NCBI GenBank assembly: GCA_021464415.1
Contig: CM038470.1
Location: 33,784,099-33,848,098 of the forward strand
DNA length: 64,000 nt
Source: Lonicera japonica
Lineage: Eukaryota; Streptophyta; Magnoliopsida; Dipsacales; Caprifoliaceae
Direction: 5' to 3'
Shown piece by piece: positions 45,862-56,769 of this stretch. A program made the position numbers and the translations under genes. Each line of letters opens with the position of its first letter. Position 1 is the first letter of the stretch. The notes beneath the pieces were generated by a model. That model made no database searches, was not told the origin of the DNA, and was given only the letters and a program-made list of their open reading frames with translations.

Positions 45862-46314
45862 TTTTTTTAAAATTTTGTTGAAAATTGCGGCGGAAAAATA
45901 TCTTTAAGCGACGTACGTTTATTAGGGTTCGTCACTTAAGTGAATTTTAGGAGACGTACATTGATGTACGTCGCTTAAGTGGAGTTTTAGGAGACGTACA
46001 TTAATGTACGTCACTTATGTTTTAAGAGACGGACATTAATATTCGTCACCTAAGTTCATTTTTAGGAGACCTACACTTATGTGCGTCGCTTAAGTGGAGT
46101 TTTAGGGGACGGACATTGTAGTACGTCGCTTAAGTGGAGTTTTAGGTGACGGATATTTGTGTACGTCGCGTAAGTGGAGTTTTAGGAGACGTACATTGGG
46201 ATAAGTCGCTTAAGTGGAATTTTAGGAGACATACATTAACGTACGTCGCCTAAGTGAGTTTTAGGCGACGAACCCTATTTGTGTACGTCACCTAAAACCC
46301 ATCTTGGCATAGTG
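45862..46314. mobile_element. CACTA right-end fragment
   Basis: It starts inside the repeat seen at 42498-42840 (gttgaaaattgcggcggaaaaatatcttta), runs through palindromic gacgtac motifs, and ends CTTGGCATAGTG, the same right terminus as the 40888-43279 element. The left part is missing. The flanks resume similarity to the block at 53045-53110, so it is a truncated insertion of the same family. Confidence 0.82.
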
Positions 46315-46689
46315 TATAGGTTATATATAAGATATTGGAGGATACTACATAAATGATATTTTTTGTTTTCTTTTTAAAATTATCTAGTTAAATTAATAAC
46401 TATCGAATGGATCGTACATACAACAACAAAAATAACATAAAATCTATTTGCTATCGTATTATCATCTTAGGAAGGGAAGTCTAAAAAATAGTGTAAATTT
46501 GATTTCCTGTTTCTTATAATAACTATATACACCAGTAGTATAAACTTCTTTTTATAAAAATATATAAACAAATACACTTATTGGGTTAATTGTTCACGTG
46601 GACAGTTTAGCAATGTTAGTTGGAAGTTAACAAAAGAAAATTGATTCACTTATTGGGTTAATTGTTTGGGTTGATTATCTCTGAGCGTA
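46315..46689. repeat. Continuation of the RNase downstream block
   Basis: This parallels 53100-53450 and 55970-56310 (ttataagatattggaggatac, gatattttttgtttt, atggatcgtacata, agaatgttagttgg). A short duplication of cacttattgggttaattgtt (46573 and 46648) lies at its right edge. Confidence 0.75.
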
Positions 46690-46891
46690 AGTACTTGATG
46701 AGGGACATTGATCAGTGTTCTGCATAATTTTCGTTTCGATCAGCGAACATGGTTGCTCATCGTCTTGCTAAGGCAGCATGTTCTCAGTCTGGTCAAGAGT
46801 GTTGGGTGGAAAATCCCCTTCTTTTATTTCTGATGTACTGAATTTGGATCTTGCAGAATAATTTGTTATCTTTTGCTCAAAAAAAAAAAAA
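46690..46891 (+). mobile_element. 3' end of an L1-type LINE with poly(A)
   Basis: The frame RSANMVAHRLAKAACSQ, ending at TGA 46839-46841, is the C-terminal part of the RNase H domain carried by plant L1-like elements. A run of 13 A at 46879-46891 follows. The insertion is strongly 5'-truncated. No clear target duplication was found; the right flank resumes similarity to 53490 and 56370 (ggtttgaaaaacga). Confidence 0.7.
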
Positions 46892-47391
46892 TCCCCATAT
46901 CATCTCTTCGTTTCACATGCATTATGTCTTGGTTTGAAAAACGATTACAATATGTTTTTATGTTTGGGTGTTGGACGACGAGTTGGGATTTTAATCGTAA
47001 AGACACGGAAAATAATTAAAATATATTTATTTAATAGAAAATTAGTCATAGGTTCAATATTTTTTGAACATATCTATTCAAGGAGTTTTGAGCTATTGTT
47101 CAAGATCCAATCTTTTGGAATAAGAACAAATTTATGCCTAAAGAACATTCTATTTTTTGATATTTTTAATTTTGATGATATTATTATTTTCATTTACTTT
47201 GTCAATGTTACCATTTTTATATATTATTTAATATTCTACATTTTCAACATAAAAATATTAACAAGAAAGTCAAAGTAATAATACTAATTCATTAATTGAT
47301 AATTGCTACTAACAAATTAATATTAACAAATGTTGTCCATAAACCAAAAACCCCAAATCTTGCCCACGGTAAATTCTTCTCAACTGTGGCC
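46892..47391. other. Intergenic, block similarity then unique sequence
   Basis: 46935-47040 parallels 53495-53545 plus 54120-54160 without the LINE found there, and parallels 56370-56480. A 114-codon frame at 46934-47278 runs through this repeat and is a chance frame. 47060-47390 is AT-rich. Confidence 0.5.
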
Positions 47392-47572
47392 ATGGCAACC
47401 CAAGCCTCCTTTTTCACCCCCATCTCTTTCCACCCACAAATTCAAACCCTCCCCTTCCATCTCCTTCACCCCAAAACCCCTCCTTTACTCTTTACACACA
47501 GCGATCGAGAAAAAAGCTGCCACACCGACAAAAGAAGCATCGGTTAGATTCATTGGCAATATGTTTAGGTAA
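47392..47572 (+). pseudogene. Possible captured first exon with plastid transit-peptide character
   Basis: From ATG 47392 the frame reads MATQASFFTPISFHPQIQ followed by a Pro/Leu/Ser/Thr-rich, acid-poor stretch. This is like a chloroplast transit peptide and unlike the AT-rich surroundings in base use. After about 40 codons the better frame changes (TAIEKKAATPTKEASVRFIG), suggesting a 1-nt indel. That frame ends at ATGTTTAG followed by GTAAAG, a good splice donor. No downstream exon was recognised; 47580-47700 (MIALSGNELFDSLL-like) may or may not belong to it. I do not recognise the gene. It could be a gene fragment moved by a transposon. Confidence 0.4.
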
Positions 47573-48200
47573 AGCATGCCGATGATAGCCCTTAGTGGTA
47601 ATGAATTGTTTGACTCTTTGCTGGATGATCATGTCCTTTATATTCTCTATGAATTCAACTCGACAATTGCCTCTCCTTTCAATTTCACTAGTGTTTTGAT
47701 GACGTAAGTGATTGTTGCATTCATAGACAAACTTGGCCTACCAAATTTTGCTGGAAATTTTAAAAACTCCGGGTTAAAATGAATTAATCCTATTTATAGG
47801 ATTAATTCATTCAACTTTTACTTTTTTGAAAGATGAGAGTTTTTAGTACTATACTAATATATTTAACTAAAATTATATGAATGTAGATTTGTATATAATG
47901 TTATGTGAATTTAAAAATGCCTCATACTTTTACATGTTAACTTAATATGTCTATGTAATTTAATATGTCTATTTAATATAGAATATATATGTAAATTTAA
48001 TATGCCTATGTAACTTAATATATCTATTTAATAGACATTTTCACGTACAAAGTTGTATGTCTAGAGTGTTCATTCAATTAGTCATTTTTTTGGCACAAAA
48101 CCTAATATGCCTTGCATATTCTTCATGTTGTATTATGTCTACATTCAAACTGATTATATGCATGAAAATTTTGTTTATAGTAAAATGGCTGATCTCCTGC
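47573..48200. other. Intergenic AT-rich sequence
   Basis: It contains several repeats of taatatgtctatttaata at 47940-48040. No gene was recognised. Confidence 0.4.
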
Positions 48201-49320
48201 TGTAACGACCCGGTCGCACCTCAGTACGATATTGTCCGCTTTGGGTAGCGTCCAGCCAGGCCTCAGCCCCGGAACGTCTACCCTCACGGCTTTGTTTTTT
48301 GGGAGCTCACAACCAGCTTCGTCTAATGTGCTAAGTAAGTGGTGGAAGGCGCTTTGGGGGCTGAAATTACCGAGTAAGATTAAATTTTTTTTGTGGCGGG
48401 CGTCGCTGAATCTTCTCCCAATGAAAGTTGCTTTGTTTGCGAAGCATTCGGTGTCATCTATGGTGTGTGTTCGCTGTAAATTGGGAAGAGAAACTATTTT
48501 TCATGCTCTTTGGTCTTGCTCGAAAGTGAGGGAGATTTGGAGATTTTCGAGTTTTACGACTTTGAATGCTGACTTGTCTAGCTGGTCGGATTTTGGATTT
48601 TTTTGCAACTCTCTGCTGGGTTCTGTGTCTTCCGAGGAGCTGCATACTTTTGCCTCAGTTGCTTGGTTTATTTGGCATGATCAGAATGTGTTAATGTAAG
48701 GGAATGCGGGCAGATCGAGCGAGGGTTTGTGGCAGGCAGCGGGGTTGTGGCTCTCGACCTTTCTTCAAATTCAGTGGGAGGTTTCGGTCTCAGCCCCTCT
48801 ACAGATTTCTAAGTGGGTAAGGCCAGTTTTGGGAGTTACGAAAATTAATGTTGATGCTGCTGTTAATCCCTGTGTCTCAAAGTCGGTTATGGGGGTGATT
48901 TGCAGAAATCACATAGGTGAGATTATTGGGGCTAAAGTTGTTCCTATCCTGGTGGAGTTAGACGTGGAAGTCGCAGAAGCTCGAGCTTTGCTTGAAGGCG
49001 TGAAGATGGGGGTTGAGCTCGGGTTGAAGAAGGTAGAGCTAGAGAGTGATGCGCTGCGAGTGGTGCGAATGGTGGAGGATAAGGCCCCGTCACTAGCGGA
49101 TGTCGGGGTGTATGTTTTGGATGCTTTGGATCAAGCGAAGAGTTTCAAATCATTTTCCTGTTCTCATGTTCAAAGGTCGGCTAATGCAGCGGCCCATACG
49201 TTAGCTTCGGAAGCGTTGCAGTTTGAGGAGGTTCAGTCTTGGGGCGCCAACTCTTCGGGTTGGCTTCTCCGTACTGTTTCGAATGATTTATGTTAATTTG
49301 GGATGTTTGCTTTCAAAAAA
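48201..49320 (+). mobile_element. 5'-truncated L1-type LINE, possibly fused to another repeat
   Basis: The last two domains of a plant LINE ORF2, zf-RVT and RNase H, lie at 48320-49296 and are followed by ctttcaaaaaaaataac as a short A-rich tail (49312-49320). The first 110 bp (tgtaacgacccggtcgcacc, gatattgtccgctttggg, ccctcacggctttg) are GC-richer, do not look like ORF2, and resemble a different plant repeat type, so the 5' junction may be chimeric. Confidence 0.7.
48232..49296 (+). pseudogene. LINE ORF2 C-terminus: zf-RVT and RNase H domains
   Basis: In plant L1 elements these domains follow the reverse transcriptase and act in target-primed reverse transcription and RNA removal. The first frame (48232-48699) holds the zinc-binding reverse-transcriptase region: LWGLKLPSKIKFFLWRASLN, then CVRC (C79, C82), H91 and C96. 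A TAA at 48697-48699 interrupts it. The same frame resumes and from 48727 carries RNase H: KINVDAAVNP (D43), AEARALLEG (E84), ELESDALRVV (D108) and a final SANAAAHTLASEA, with stop at 49294-49296. The reverse transcriptase and endonuclease are missing. One in-frame stop makes it non-functional. Confidence 0.88.
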
Positions 49321-49672
49321 AATAACTTTTATTATTTTCTTTTCAATTAGCATTCGGTAATCGGTAATTGTTAAGATATTAAGGATACTAACATTTTACT
49401 ACAACATTGCTAAATTATTAATTTTCGTTTGATCAAAAAATCAAAGCATGTATATTAATAAGTAGTTAGTTTGATGATTGTTTCTAATTAATCTTTAACT
49501 AAAAAAATATATTTACAGACATGTGCAATTGTATATAATTACGTACGTGCACACAATTTTGAAATACTTTCAATTAAATTAAACAACTTAAATTAATTAA
49601 TTGTAATACCACAATTGAAAGGCGATATTAACTAGGCTTATTAAATTTTGTGCTAGGAGTTCAAAAGGAATC
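49321..49672. repeat. RNase downstream block up to the MULE-2 insertion
   Basis: This parallels 30810-31020 and 31500-31655 (gttaagatattaaggatacta, tttgatgattgtttctaatta, ggagttcaaaaggaat). It resumes at 52460 after MULE-2. Confidence 0.8.
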
Positions 49673-49829
49673 GAGGCAATTAGGCATAAGAGCTCATTTT
49701 AATAATAATATAATTATAAAGGACACTTAAAAATTAGCTGTGTAAATTAAGAACATTGTACAAAAAAGACATTAATATATCTTCCTTATAATATCTCACG
49801 TCTCATTATGATACTAACAGCAACCAGAA

Positions 49830-50215
49830 TGTGCTGAATGCATTTAACACCTTCAGGACAACAACCAAAAAGTACTAAATGCATTTAGCACCACCTGGAC
49901 AGAAGCCAGAAGGTGCTAAACGCATTTAGCACCTTCTAAACAACAATGCTAAATGCAGAAGGTGCTGCTAAATGCATTTAGCACCTTCTAAACAACAATG
50001 CTAAATGCATTTAGCAGCTTCTGAACAATAACCAGAATGTGCTAAATGCATTTAGCACCACCTGGACAACAACCAGAAGGTGCTAAATGCATTTACCACT
50101 ACAACCAGAAGGTACTAAATGCATTTAGCACCACTTGTACAACAATCAGAAGGTAGCACCACTTGGACAATGACCAGAAGGTGCTAAAATGATTTTAGCA
50201 CAATTACAAAACAGA
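49830..50215. repeat. Tandem array of GGTGCTAAATGCATTTAGCACC palindromes (MULE-2)
   Basis: About nine units, most roughly 40 bp long, have the core gctaaatgcatttagc and spacers such as acctggacaacaaccagaa. It is more regular than the array in MULE-3, with which it shares ggtgcta and tagcacc. Confidence 0.92.
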
Positions 50216-50477
50216 AAATAATAAAATTGATAAGATCAACATCCACTTAATTTATTTATATATATATATATATATATGGATCGACGTTGGGTTCTTAAAA
50301 AAAAGAATTACGATCATATTTTTTTTTTCAAATCCCGTTGGATTGTCGAAATTGGTTGATTTCGATAGCAAAACGATCTCTGATCGTCTTGATTTTTCAC
50401 GTAATTAAGATAACTTTCTCTTCTGAACAATATATCCAAAAATAATCAAAATCCAACAATTTGATCAAAAGTTATAT

Positions 50478-50714
50478 ATGTTTTATGATTGCACATTCAG
50501 AAAAAAAGAAGAAGAAGAAGAAGAAGATGATGAGAACGGCGCTCCTCTCGGCGATACGATCGGAGAGTCAGGTGGTGGTGGTGGTGGTGTGGAAGATGTG
50601 AGATTATTGGTGAGACAACTTCTCGTCGTCAGCCTCGTTCTTTCTTCTCTTGCGATTATTTTCTCCCTTTCCCTTATTCTCTGTTTTCTCTCTCTAAACT
50701 ATGTGTATGTATGA
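50478..50714 (+). CDS. Small open frame in MULE-2, acidic N-terminus and one hydrophobic segment
   Basis: The frame has 78 codons. Residues 9-20 are Lys/Glu/Asp-rich, a Gly run covers 32-37, and residues 45-75 are a strongly hydrophobic stretch (LLVVSLVLSSLAIIFSLSL) that could be one membrane helix. The last codons are close to or inside the edge of the LTR-like insertion. The base composition (gaacggcgctcctctcggcg) is unlike the surrounding AT-rich sequence, so it could be host sequence picked up by the MULE. I recognise no family, and it may not be expressed. Confidence 0.25.
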   Translation: MFYDCTFRKKEEEEEEDDENGAPLGDTIGESGGGGGGVEDVRLLVRQLLVVSLVLSSLAIIFSLSLILCFLSLNYVYV

Positions 50715-52231
50715 GAATCCGCAAGTGCGACTCCCGGGTCTCAACATTTAGTTTGGGAGTCTGAAACATCGAAAAGGATTCCATTGTTCCATTTGCTTAT
50801 ATGTGTTGATAATTCATATTGGGTGTCCCTCTATCCTATTTCTAGATGCAAGAGGGTTCGTTCAGAGTTGCCAGTACGTTTTACGAGAAAACGAACAAAA
50901 AGGTTGTGTAAGAGGAAAGGCTACAGATAATCCTTTCTTTACACATTTGTCTACGAAACCAAGATTCTATATGATTCGAAAACTATGTTACGGATTAGGA
51001 AGGTGTTAAGCACCGGCTCTGCCCTTTCGATCTCTAGTGGTCTTTATATGTTTATTCTATGTTGAAAAACTTGGATGATTTTACTGACAGTCTACTACTT
51101 CCCAAATGAAAAAACCCTAGTTTTAGGGAAAAACGGGAAAAGTGATAAAAACCTTTGTGTTCCGGGATCCGATGTTTATTTTGAAAGATGTAAGTACAAA
51201 TGACAAAGCTTTTTGTTTTGAAAGAGAGTTTCCCATATTATTTCCTCAGATAATAATGTTGGTCTTCTCGTATTTGATTTCTTTAGAAAAGTTTGGATCT
51301 TTATCGGAACTAATTTAATATGGAATAAAACTCGTTAAGGAGAGTTTTATCAGACACGTCGTAGTCTATGGGGAAGACTTAGACATGCCTAAATTTAATT
51401 CCTAAGTAAGTTTTATCGGTCCGGGTTTTCAAATTATCCGGGGGACAATGTTCTTACTTTTCTGGTTTTGCAAATGATTTTTCTCAGGGTTCTTGTTTTG
51501 AAAGCAATCGACTATTTTATAACTTGGCAATAAGTTTATTCAAATAAAATGTGGGCAGAAAAACGAAAATAAAACAAGTGCACAGATATCTGATTTTAAA
51601 TATTAGAAGAGACTTTCTTTACCTTCCCGACGAGAATAATAATAAGAAAGAAAATATAATACGGCAAAGAGATCTCCGGCGGTAATCAGCTTTTTCCTTT
51701 TCAGATATTTTTGAGAATTCGATTTCAGAAGTGAGACACGTCGAGTGTCGAGAATAGATTCAACAATTCTTTAAAAATAAGACGATTGTAAGATATACTT
51801 AATAGAAGACCAGAAAATCAGATAGAATAATAGAATTTTCAGATTCCAAGTTCCTGTCCTTGAACCCTTGGGGTGTTGGCCTATTTATAATGATGGAATA
51901 GGATTGTCGTGCGACATTTCTCCAGAGAAGGCATGCGTCGCCCGACATTTGGGGAAAGTCGCGCGACAAACGGCTGAAGAGACCCTTCTGACAGACTGAT
52001 TTGTCAGAAAGTGGTTGGTCTGTGTTCTGGGAACTTGTCGCGCGATATAAGGGAGATTTTTCGCTGGAATACTGGTTTGTCGCGCGATAATCCCCCTTAA
52101 AAACAGGTTTGTTTGGCCAACAAACCCTTTCGGGGCAGTTTCGGGTGCTCGAGTGGGACCCGGTCTCCAAAAACTGTACTTTTCGATAGTCATTAGGGTT
52201 CTAGCAAGGGTCACGGATCGAGGTGTCTACA
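50712..52231. mobile_element. Solo-LTR-like insertion inside MULE-2
   Basis: The segment begins TGAGAATCCGCAAG and ends GGTGTCTACA, so it has TG...CA ends. It is flanked on both sides by GTATGTA (50705-50711 and 52232-52238). MULE-3 has no such segment at the corresponding place. It is GC-richer than its surroundings, and its right half carries four or more gtcgcgcgac-type palindromes (51907-52095). No coding domain was seen. Length (1520 bp) and ends suggest a solo LTR. The 7-bp flank match, instead of 5 bp, leaves the exact ends uncertain by 2 bp. Confidence 0.6.
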
Positions 52232-52468
52232 GTATGTAAAAGAGAAAATAATATCTTTTGTATAATTAGAATAAATGATATAGCAGAGTATTTTTGTCCA
52301 TCAACATTTATCATTTTCCTTAAAATAAATTAATATTATGAAAAGTGTCCTTATTGAAAAACCAAATTATAAAATTAGTACTACTTCCCTTTATTAAACA
52401 TGAGTCCATCCTTAAGGTTATAAAACATTACGGAGCGAGGCCTTATAACCCATTTTCTCAAAGGAATT

Positions 52469-53545
52469 AATGATTCCATCTTCGATAGTCTTTTTTATCC
52501 AAGCGATTTTCTATTTCATAAATGAAATATAGAAAAAAAAAATCTCTAGTGATACTTTCTGTAAAATTTATTATACGAGTTAAAGATTAATTAGAAATAA
52601 AAAAAAATAATGTTTAAACAACGATTTGGACCCTTGATATCAAATATGGAAGACACAAATTATCACTGCTTGACTTAATCACATTAAAGTGCTTAATTTG
52701 TTTTGAAAATCTATAAATAATATAACAAATTAGCATTTGTAAATGAAAGAGTGTTTGAGTTGTTCAATTTAAGAATAAACTAGTTTGGAAATAGTTTTGT
52801 ACTATTTAAAAATATATTAGGTATAGTTGAGTGTTTGGAAACATATAGTTGAGTGTTTGGAAACAAAGGTACTACATGTTTGGTAGATTGAAAAACCAAA
52901 GAAAACTATCAATTGAACTAGATGAAATTGTGTGATTTAGTTCTTAACATCCATTCTTCATTCAAAATGCAAGGGAAATGATAATGGAGTGAGTCCCAAC
53001 TACATATAAAAAGAGAAATGTATCTTCATTTTTTGTAGTTGATAATAGTCTATTTTGTAATTCAGCTTTAAAATATATTAATTTTAAAATTGATATAGAT
53101 TATAAGATATCAGAGGATACTATATAAATGATATTTTTTGTTTTTCTTTTAAAATTATTTAATTAGGTTAGTAACTATAGAATGGATCGTACATACAATA
53201 ACAAAAATAACATAAAATATATTTGCTAATCTCATGACTATATCACTATCATCTTATTAATTAAGGGTAGTCTAAAAAATAGTGTAAATTTGTTTTTCCA
53301 TTTTTTATAATAAATATGTACACCTTGCACAAGTATAAACTTGTTTTACAAAAAATTTGTAAACAACCAACTCATTGGATTGATTGTTCACGTGACCAGA
53401 TTAAGAATGTTAGTTGGGAGTTAACTAAAGAAAATCACGTACAACATAAAATATACAAAAATATATATAGTAATTAAGGCGGCACATCATTTCTTAGTTT
53501 CAAAAACGAATACAAAGTGTTTTTATGATTGGTTGTTGAATGAAG
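52469..53545. repeat. RNase downstream block, third copy
   Basis: This is collinear with 31655-32200 and 45235-46680, with an extra 20-bp local duplication of tatagttgagtgtttggaaaca near 52820-52860. No gene was seen. Confidence 0.85.
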
Positions 53546-53557
53546 ATTTACGATTTT

Positions 53558-54107
53558 GTTTTATTTTATTTTATTTCAGAAAAGGCATCGGCCCCTGAAA
53601 TATTATTAGATTATGAAAAGAAATAATCAATACACCTTATTCCACCGAACATTAGGATAGCCGTCTTTCTAAATACGAATAATGCCCCTCAATATCATAG
53701 GACAAGAAGAGCTATCAAAGTAAATAAACTTAGTCGCTCTACATCCCTCGTTAGCCATATAGTCCGCCGTTGAGTTTACCTCTCTATAAACATGGACTAT
53801 CTTGTAATCTAATCTATAAAGAAAAATGAAAATCTTACGAATCATATAAACAATCGAACAGTGGGCCGCCATCTTGCTTTGCAAAACTTGAATGAGAATA
53901 TGCGAATCCATCTCGATATCCACATGGAACAAACCTGTTTCGATGCATCTCTTAATGCCTTGAAGGAGAGCTGTTGTTTCTGCATAAATATTGGATCGAG
54001 TTCCATAGAAATCACCTATTGCCCAAATCAATTTTCCCTCACAATCACGCAGCACTGCATCACCTCCACTATTACCCGGTTTCCCCTTCGAGCAACCTCA
54101 CAGTTTA
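53558..54107 (-). mobile_element. 5'-truncated LINE on the minus strand with 12-bp TSD
   Basis: It is flanked by ATTTACGATTTT (53546-53557 and 54108-54119). On the minus strand it ends ctgaaataaaataaaataaa, an A-rich tail. The coding part (54090-53669) is the RNase H domain of a plant L1-like element: KGKPGNSGG, ETTALLQGIKRC, VDIEMDSHILIQVL and NSTADYMANEG. A likely frameshift lies at its very start. Paralogous empty sites exist at about 46980 and 56440. Confidence 0.88.
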
Positions 54108-54119
54108 ATTTACGATTTT

Positions 54120-54490
54120 ATCTTAAAAAAAGGGGAAATAATTAAAATACTATTATTTAAGTATATCTAGAATTATTAATAACTCACTTTCTTAGTCGAT
54201 AGTGCTTGTCTAGTGTTAAAGTGTACACGAAAATAAAATCCTACTGCATCATATCTTATAAATAAGATGCAATCATTATTGCCAAAAGCATTACGAACTC
54301 ATGACTCAATTCATGACTTTGTTGCTATAAAGATCGATGTTTATTTTATTTAATTTTGAATTCAGCTATGATTATGTTGGAAAATACACAAATAAAAAAA
54401 ATCAAAGAGATATAAAACAAACTTTAGTTACACTTGTCTAAATTAAAGTGGTTTATTGAATTAACCCCTCACAATAACTGTGGCATTTGA
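54120..54490. repeat. Continuation of the downstream block
   Basis: It parallels 32260-32575 and 56470-56770 (aataactcactttc, tgttggaaaatac, aatcaaagagatataaaac, aacccctcacaata). No gene was seen. Confidence 0.8.
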
Positions 54491-55134
54491 GAAAAATCCC
54501 AAAATAATTTTAATTAGATACAACCCCATAACCCCCTAAATCCCGACACAGTTGCCTTTCTGTCTATTTCAATTTTTTTGACCAAAATATCCCTCTCTTG
54601 TCTTCTTTTTCTTGGTGGTTGGGGAAGGGCATTTTGGTTCCAAAAAAAAATAAAAATTTAACAGTAGAGATGGCATCAAGATTTAGATGGTTATGTCTAA
54701 TTAAAATTATTTTAGGTTTCCTAAAATACCACTATTAGTATGGGTTAAGTCAATAAACCCCTATATTGAAACATATAAACTAATAAAGTGTCACAAGTTA
54801 ATCTAGATATCTTTAACAAGCATCATCAAATTTTCCAGCAATCATAGAACAAATCAAATAATTAATAATCTAGCTTCAAATACTGAGAGGAAAGAATTTT
54901 AGATACATATCAAATTGAGGCTCTGAGTGGTAAGACTTGGTACAATCCCCAACAATTTGTGATTTTGTGCTAAAAGATGGAGGAAGCAGGAAGCTAGGTG
55001 GACCCCTAGACGGAGACATACAACAGGGGATAAGGAAATATGTAAAAAAGTTTTTGCTTTTAGTTTTAGAAATAAAGGGATGGCATATTTGTAAATTTCA
55101 AGACAAGGTTGAATTTAATAGACAATGAGTTAAA
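54491..55134. other. Intergenic, no gene recognised
   Basis: A 63-codon frame at 54937-55128 has no recognisable domain. The sequence is AT-rich and appears to be unique within the window. Confidence 0.4.
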
Positions 55135-55585
55135 AAACCCATCTCCAATGCAACCATGTATAATGACCATGAAGGTGATGTGTCAAAAAGAGGGGAAGAC
55201 ATTGTGAGGGTGACCCTCTACATCTAGAGGGTCTTCTAGACGATATCTAGATGCCACGTCATCATTTTTACCTTAATAATTTATTTTTAAAATTTTAAAT
55301 TATTTTAACTTTTAATTTACAATTCTATATTCAATAAAATTTATATTGTTAAAAAATATTCTCCGAGATCTATCAAACAAAATCCATATACTTTATATTT
55401 TTTTATTAAAAAATTTGACGAATTATGTCAATAGCAATTTTATAGACAACACCATTGGAGTTGATTTTTTTAGAACTTGACCATGAACAATATTTTTAGT
55501 GCCACATAGGAACCATGTCTTTAGATATGCTTACATGTCCATATTTTTAGTACATCCAATCCATATTAGCATTGGAGATGCTCTA
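55135..55585. mobile_element. Possible MITE with CATCTCCAATGC ends
   Basis: catctccaatgcaac at the left and, inverted, gcattggagatgctc at the right bracket about 450 bp of AT-rich, non-coding sequence. Ends of the type gagcatctccaatg are widespread in small plant inverted-repeat elements. I could not settle the target duplication, so family and exact borders are open. Confidence 0.45.
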
Positions 55586-55589
55586 AAAG

Positions 55590-55890
55590 ACAGGTTAAGC
55601 AGTACCTGGATGCCCCAATTAATGCCTAAGCGGGTGTTTAGTCGCCGGGATCAATTAGGTGGATCTAGGCAGGGACTGGGTGCATATATCGAGGTTTTTT
55701 TTTCTTTATTTTATTTTTTCCCTTTTCTAAGGAGTTGCTTATTTCTTACTATAATTTTCTATTATTATTGTTGTTTGAAATAAATTGATTATTTCATATA
55801 AATGTGAAAGTGTGGTTCAATTTTATTTTGGACATTGGAGCTAATGACTATGATTCACTGGTTTATGTGATATACAAGTATTATGTATAT
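55590..55890. repeat. Dispersed repeat, copy of 820-1070
   Basis: gcatatatcgagg, a T-rich tract, tgtttgaaataaattgat and caattttattttggacattgga are shared with 840-1050 and 56810-57000. Confidence 0.8.
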
Positions 55891-55899
55891 TTATAATTG

Positions 55900-56769
55900 A
55901 CTTTGAAATTGACATAGATGCTCTAATTCGGCTATAAAATAAATTAACTTTGAAATTGATGCGGATTATAAGATATTGGAGGATACTACATAGATGATAT
56001 TTTTTGTTTTTCTTTTAAAATTATTTTGTTAGTTTAGTGAGTATGGAATGGATCGTCTATAAAACAACAAAAATAACATAAAATTTATTTGCTAATTTCA
56101 TGACCAGCTCACTACCAACTTATGAAGGGAAGTTTAAAACATAGTGTAAATTTCATTTCTTGTAATACATATGTTTATTAATAGTATAAATTAACTTATA
56201 ATAATCATTGTGGTGATTATTCACGACCAGTAGCAGAGTAAAGAATGTTAGCGATGGGATTAAAGGTTTATCACTAAAGACGATAAAATATATTAACAAA
56301 AGAAAATTTGTCAAACGTTGGTCCATACAACATAAAATATACAAATATATATATATATATAATAAGGCGTCACGTTACTCATGGTTTGAAAAACGAATGC
56401 AAAAGTATTTATAGGATTGGATGTTGATGAAGATTTTGCATTTTAACCTAAAGACACAGCAAACAATTAAAATATATTTATTCAAGTATAATACATATAA
56501 TTTAATATAAGTATTAATAACTCAGTTTGCTAATCCATAGTGCTTAGCTATTATTAAAATGTCCGGGGAAAATAAAATCCCTATTACATCTTACGTAAAT
56601 TATAAATTATATTACAACTCATAACTTTATTGCCATAAGCATATTCGTGTTGTTCTATTTTATTCAAATTTCATTCATGTTGTTCTGTTTTATTTAAATT
56701 TAAAGTCAGCCATGTTAATGTTAGAAAATACAAAAACAAAGAAAATCAAATAGTTATAAACCGTTAAAC
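55900..56769. repeat. RNase downstream block, fourth partial copy
   Basis: It parallels 53080-53545 and 54120-54450 without the LINE (gatattttttgtttttctttt, atacaacataaaatataca, aaaaacgaatgcaaaagta, ttaataactcagtttgc). A (TA)n run lies at 56345-56361. Confidence 0.8.

Larger units (their letters stand above)
49673..52459. mobile_element. Mutator-like element (MULE-2) with nested LTR-like insertion
   Basis: The left end is GAGGCAATTAGGCATAAGAG. The right end, read inward, is GAGAAAATGGGTTATAAGG. It is flanked by the 9-bp repeat AAAGGAAT(C/T) (49664-49672 and 52460-52468). The left copy differs at the last base; the empty site gttcaaaaggaattaatgat is intact at 31650. The right part (52240-52450) is nearly identical in order to the right part of MULE-3 (40480-40670). 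Inside lie a palindrome array (49830-50215), a small open frame (50478-50714) and an LTR-like insertion (50712-52231). There is no transposase. Confidence 0.88.

Noticed and set aside
46934..47278. 114-codon hydrophobic frame
   Set aside because: It starts in a dispersed repeat whose other copies (53500, 56390) are not open, and its composition is that of AT-rich intergenic DNA.
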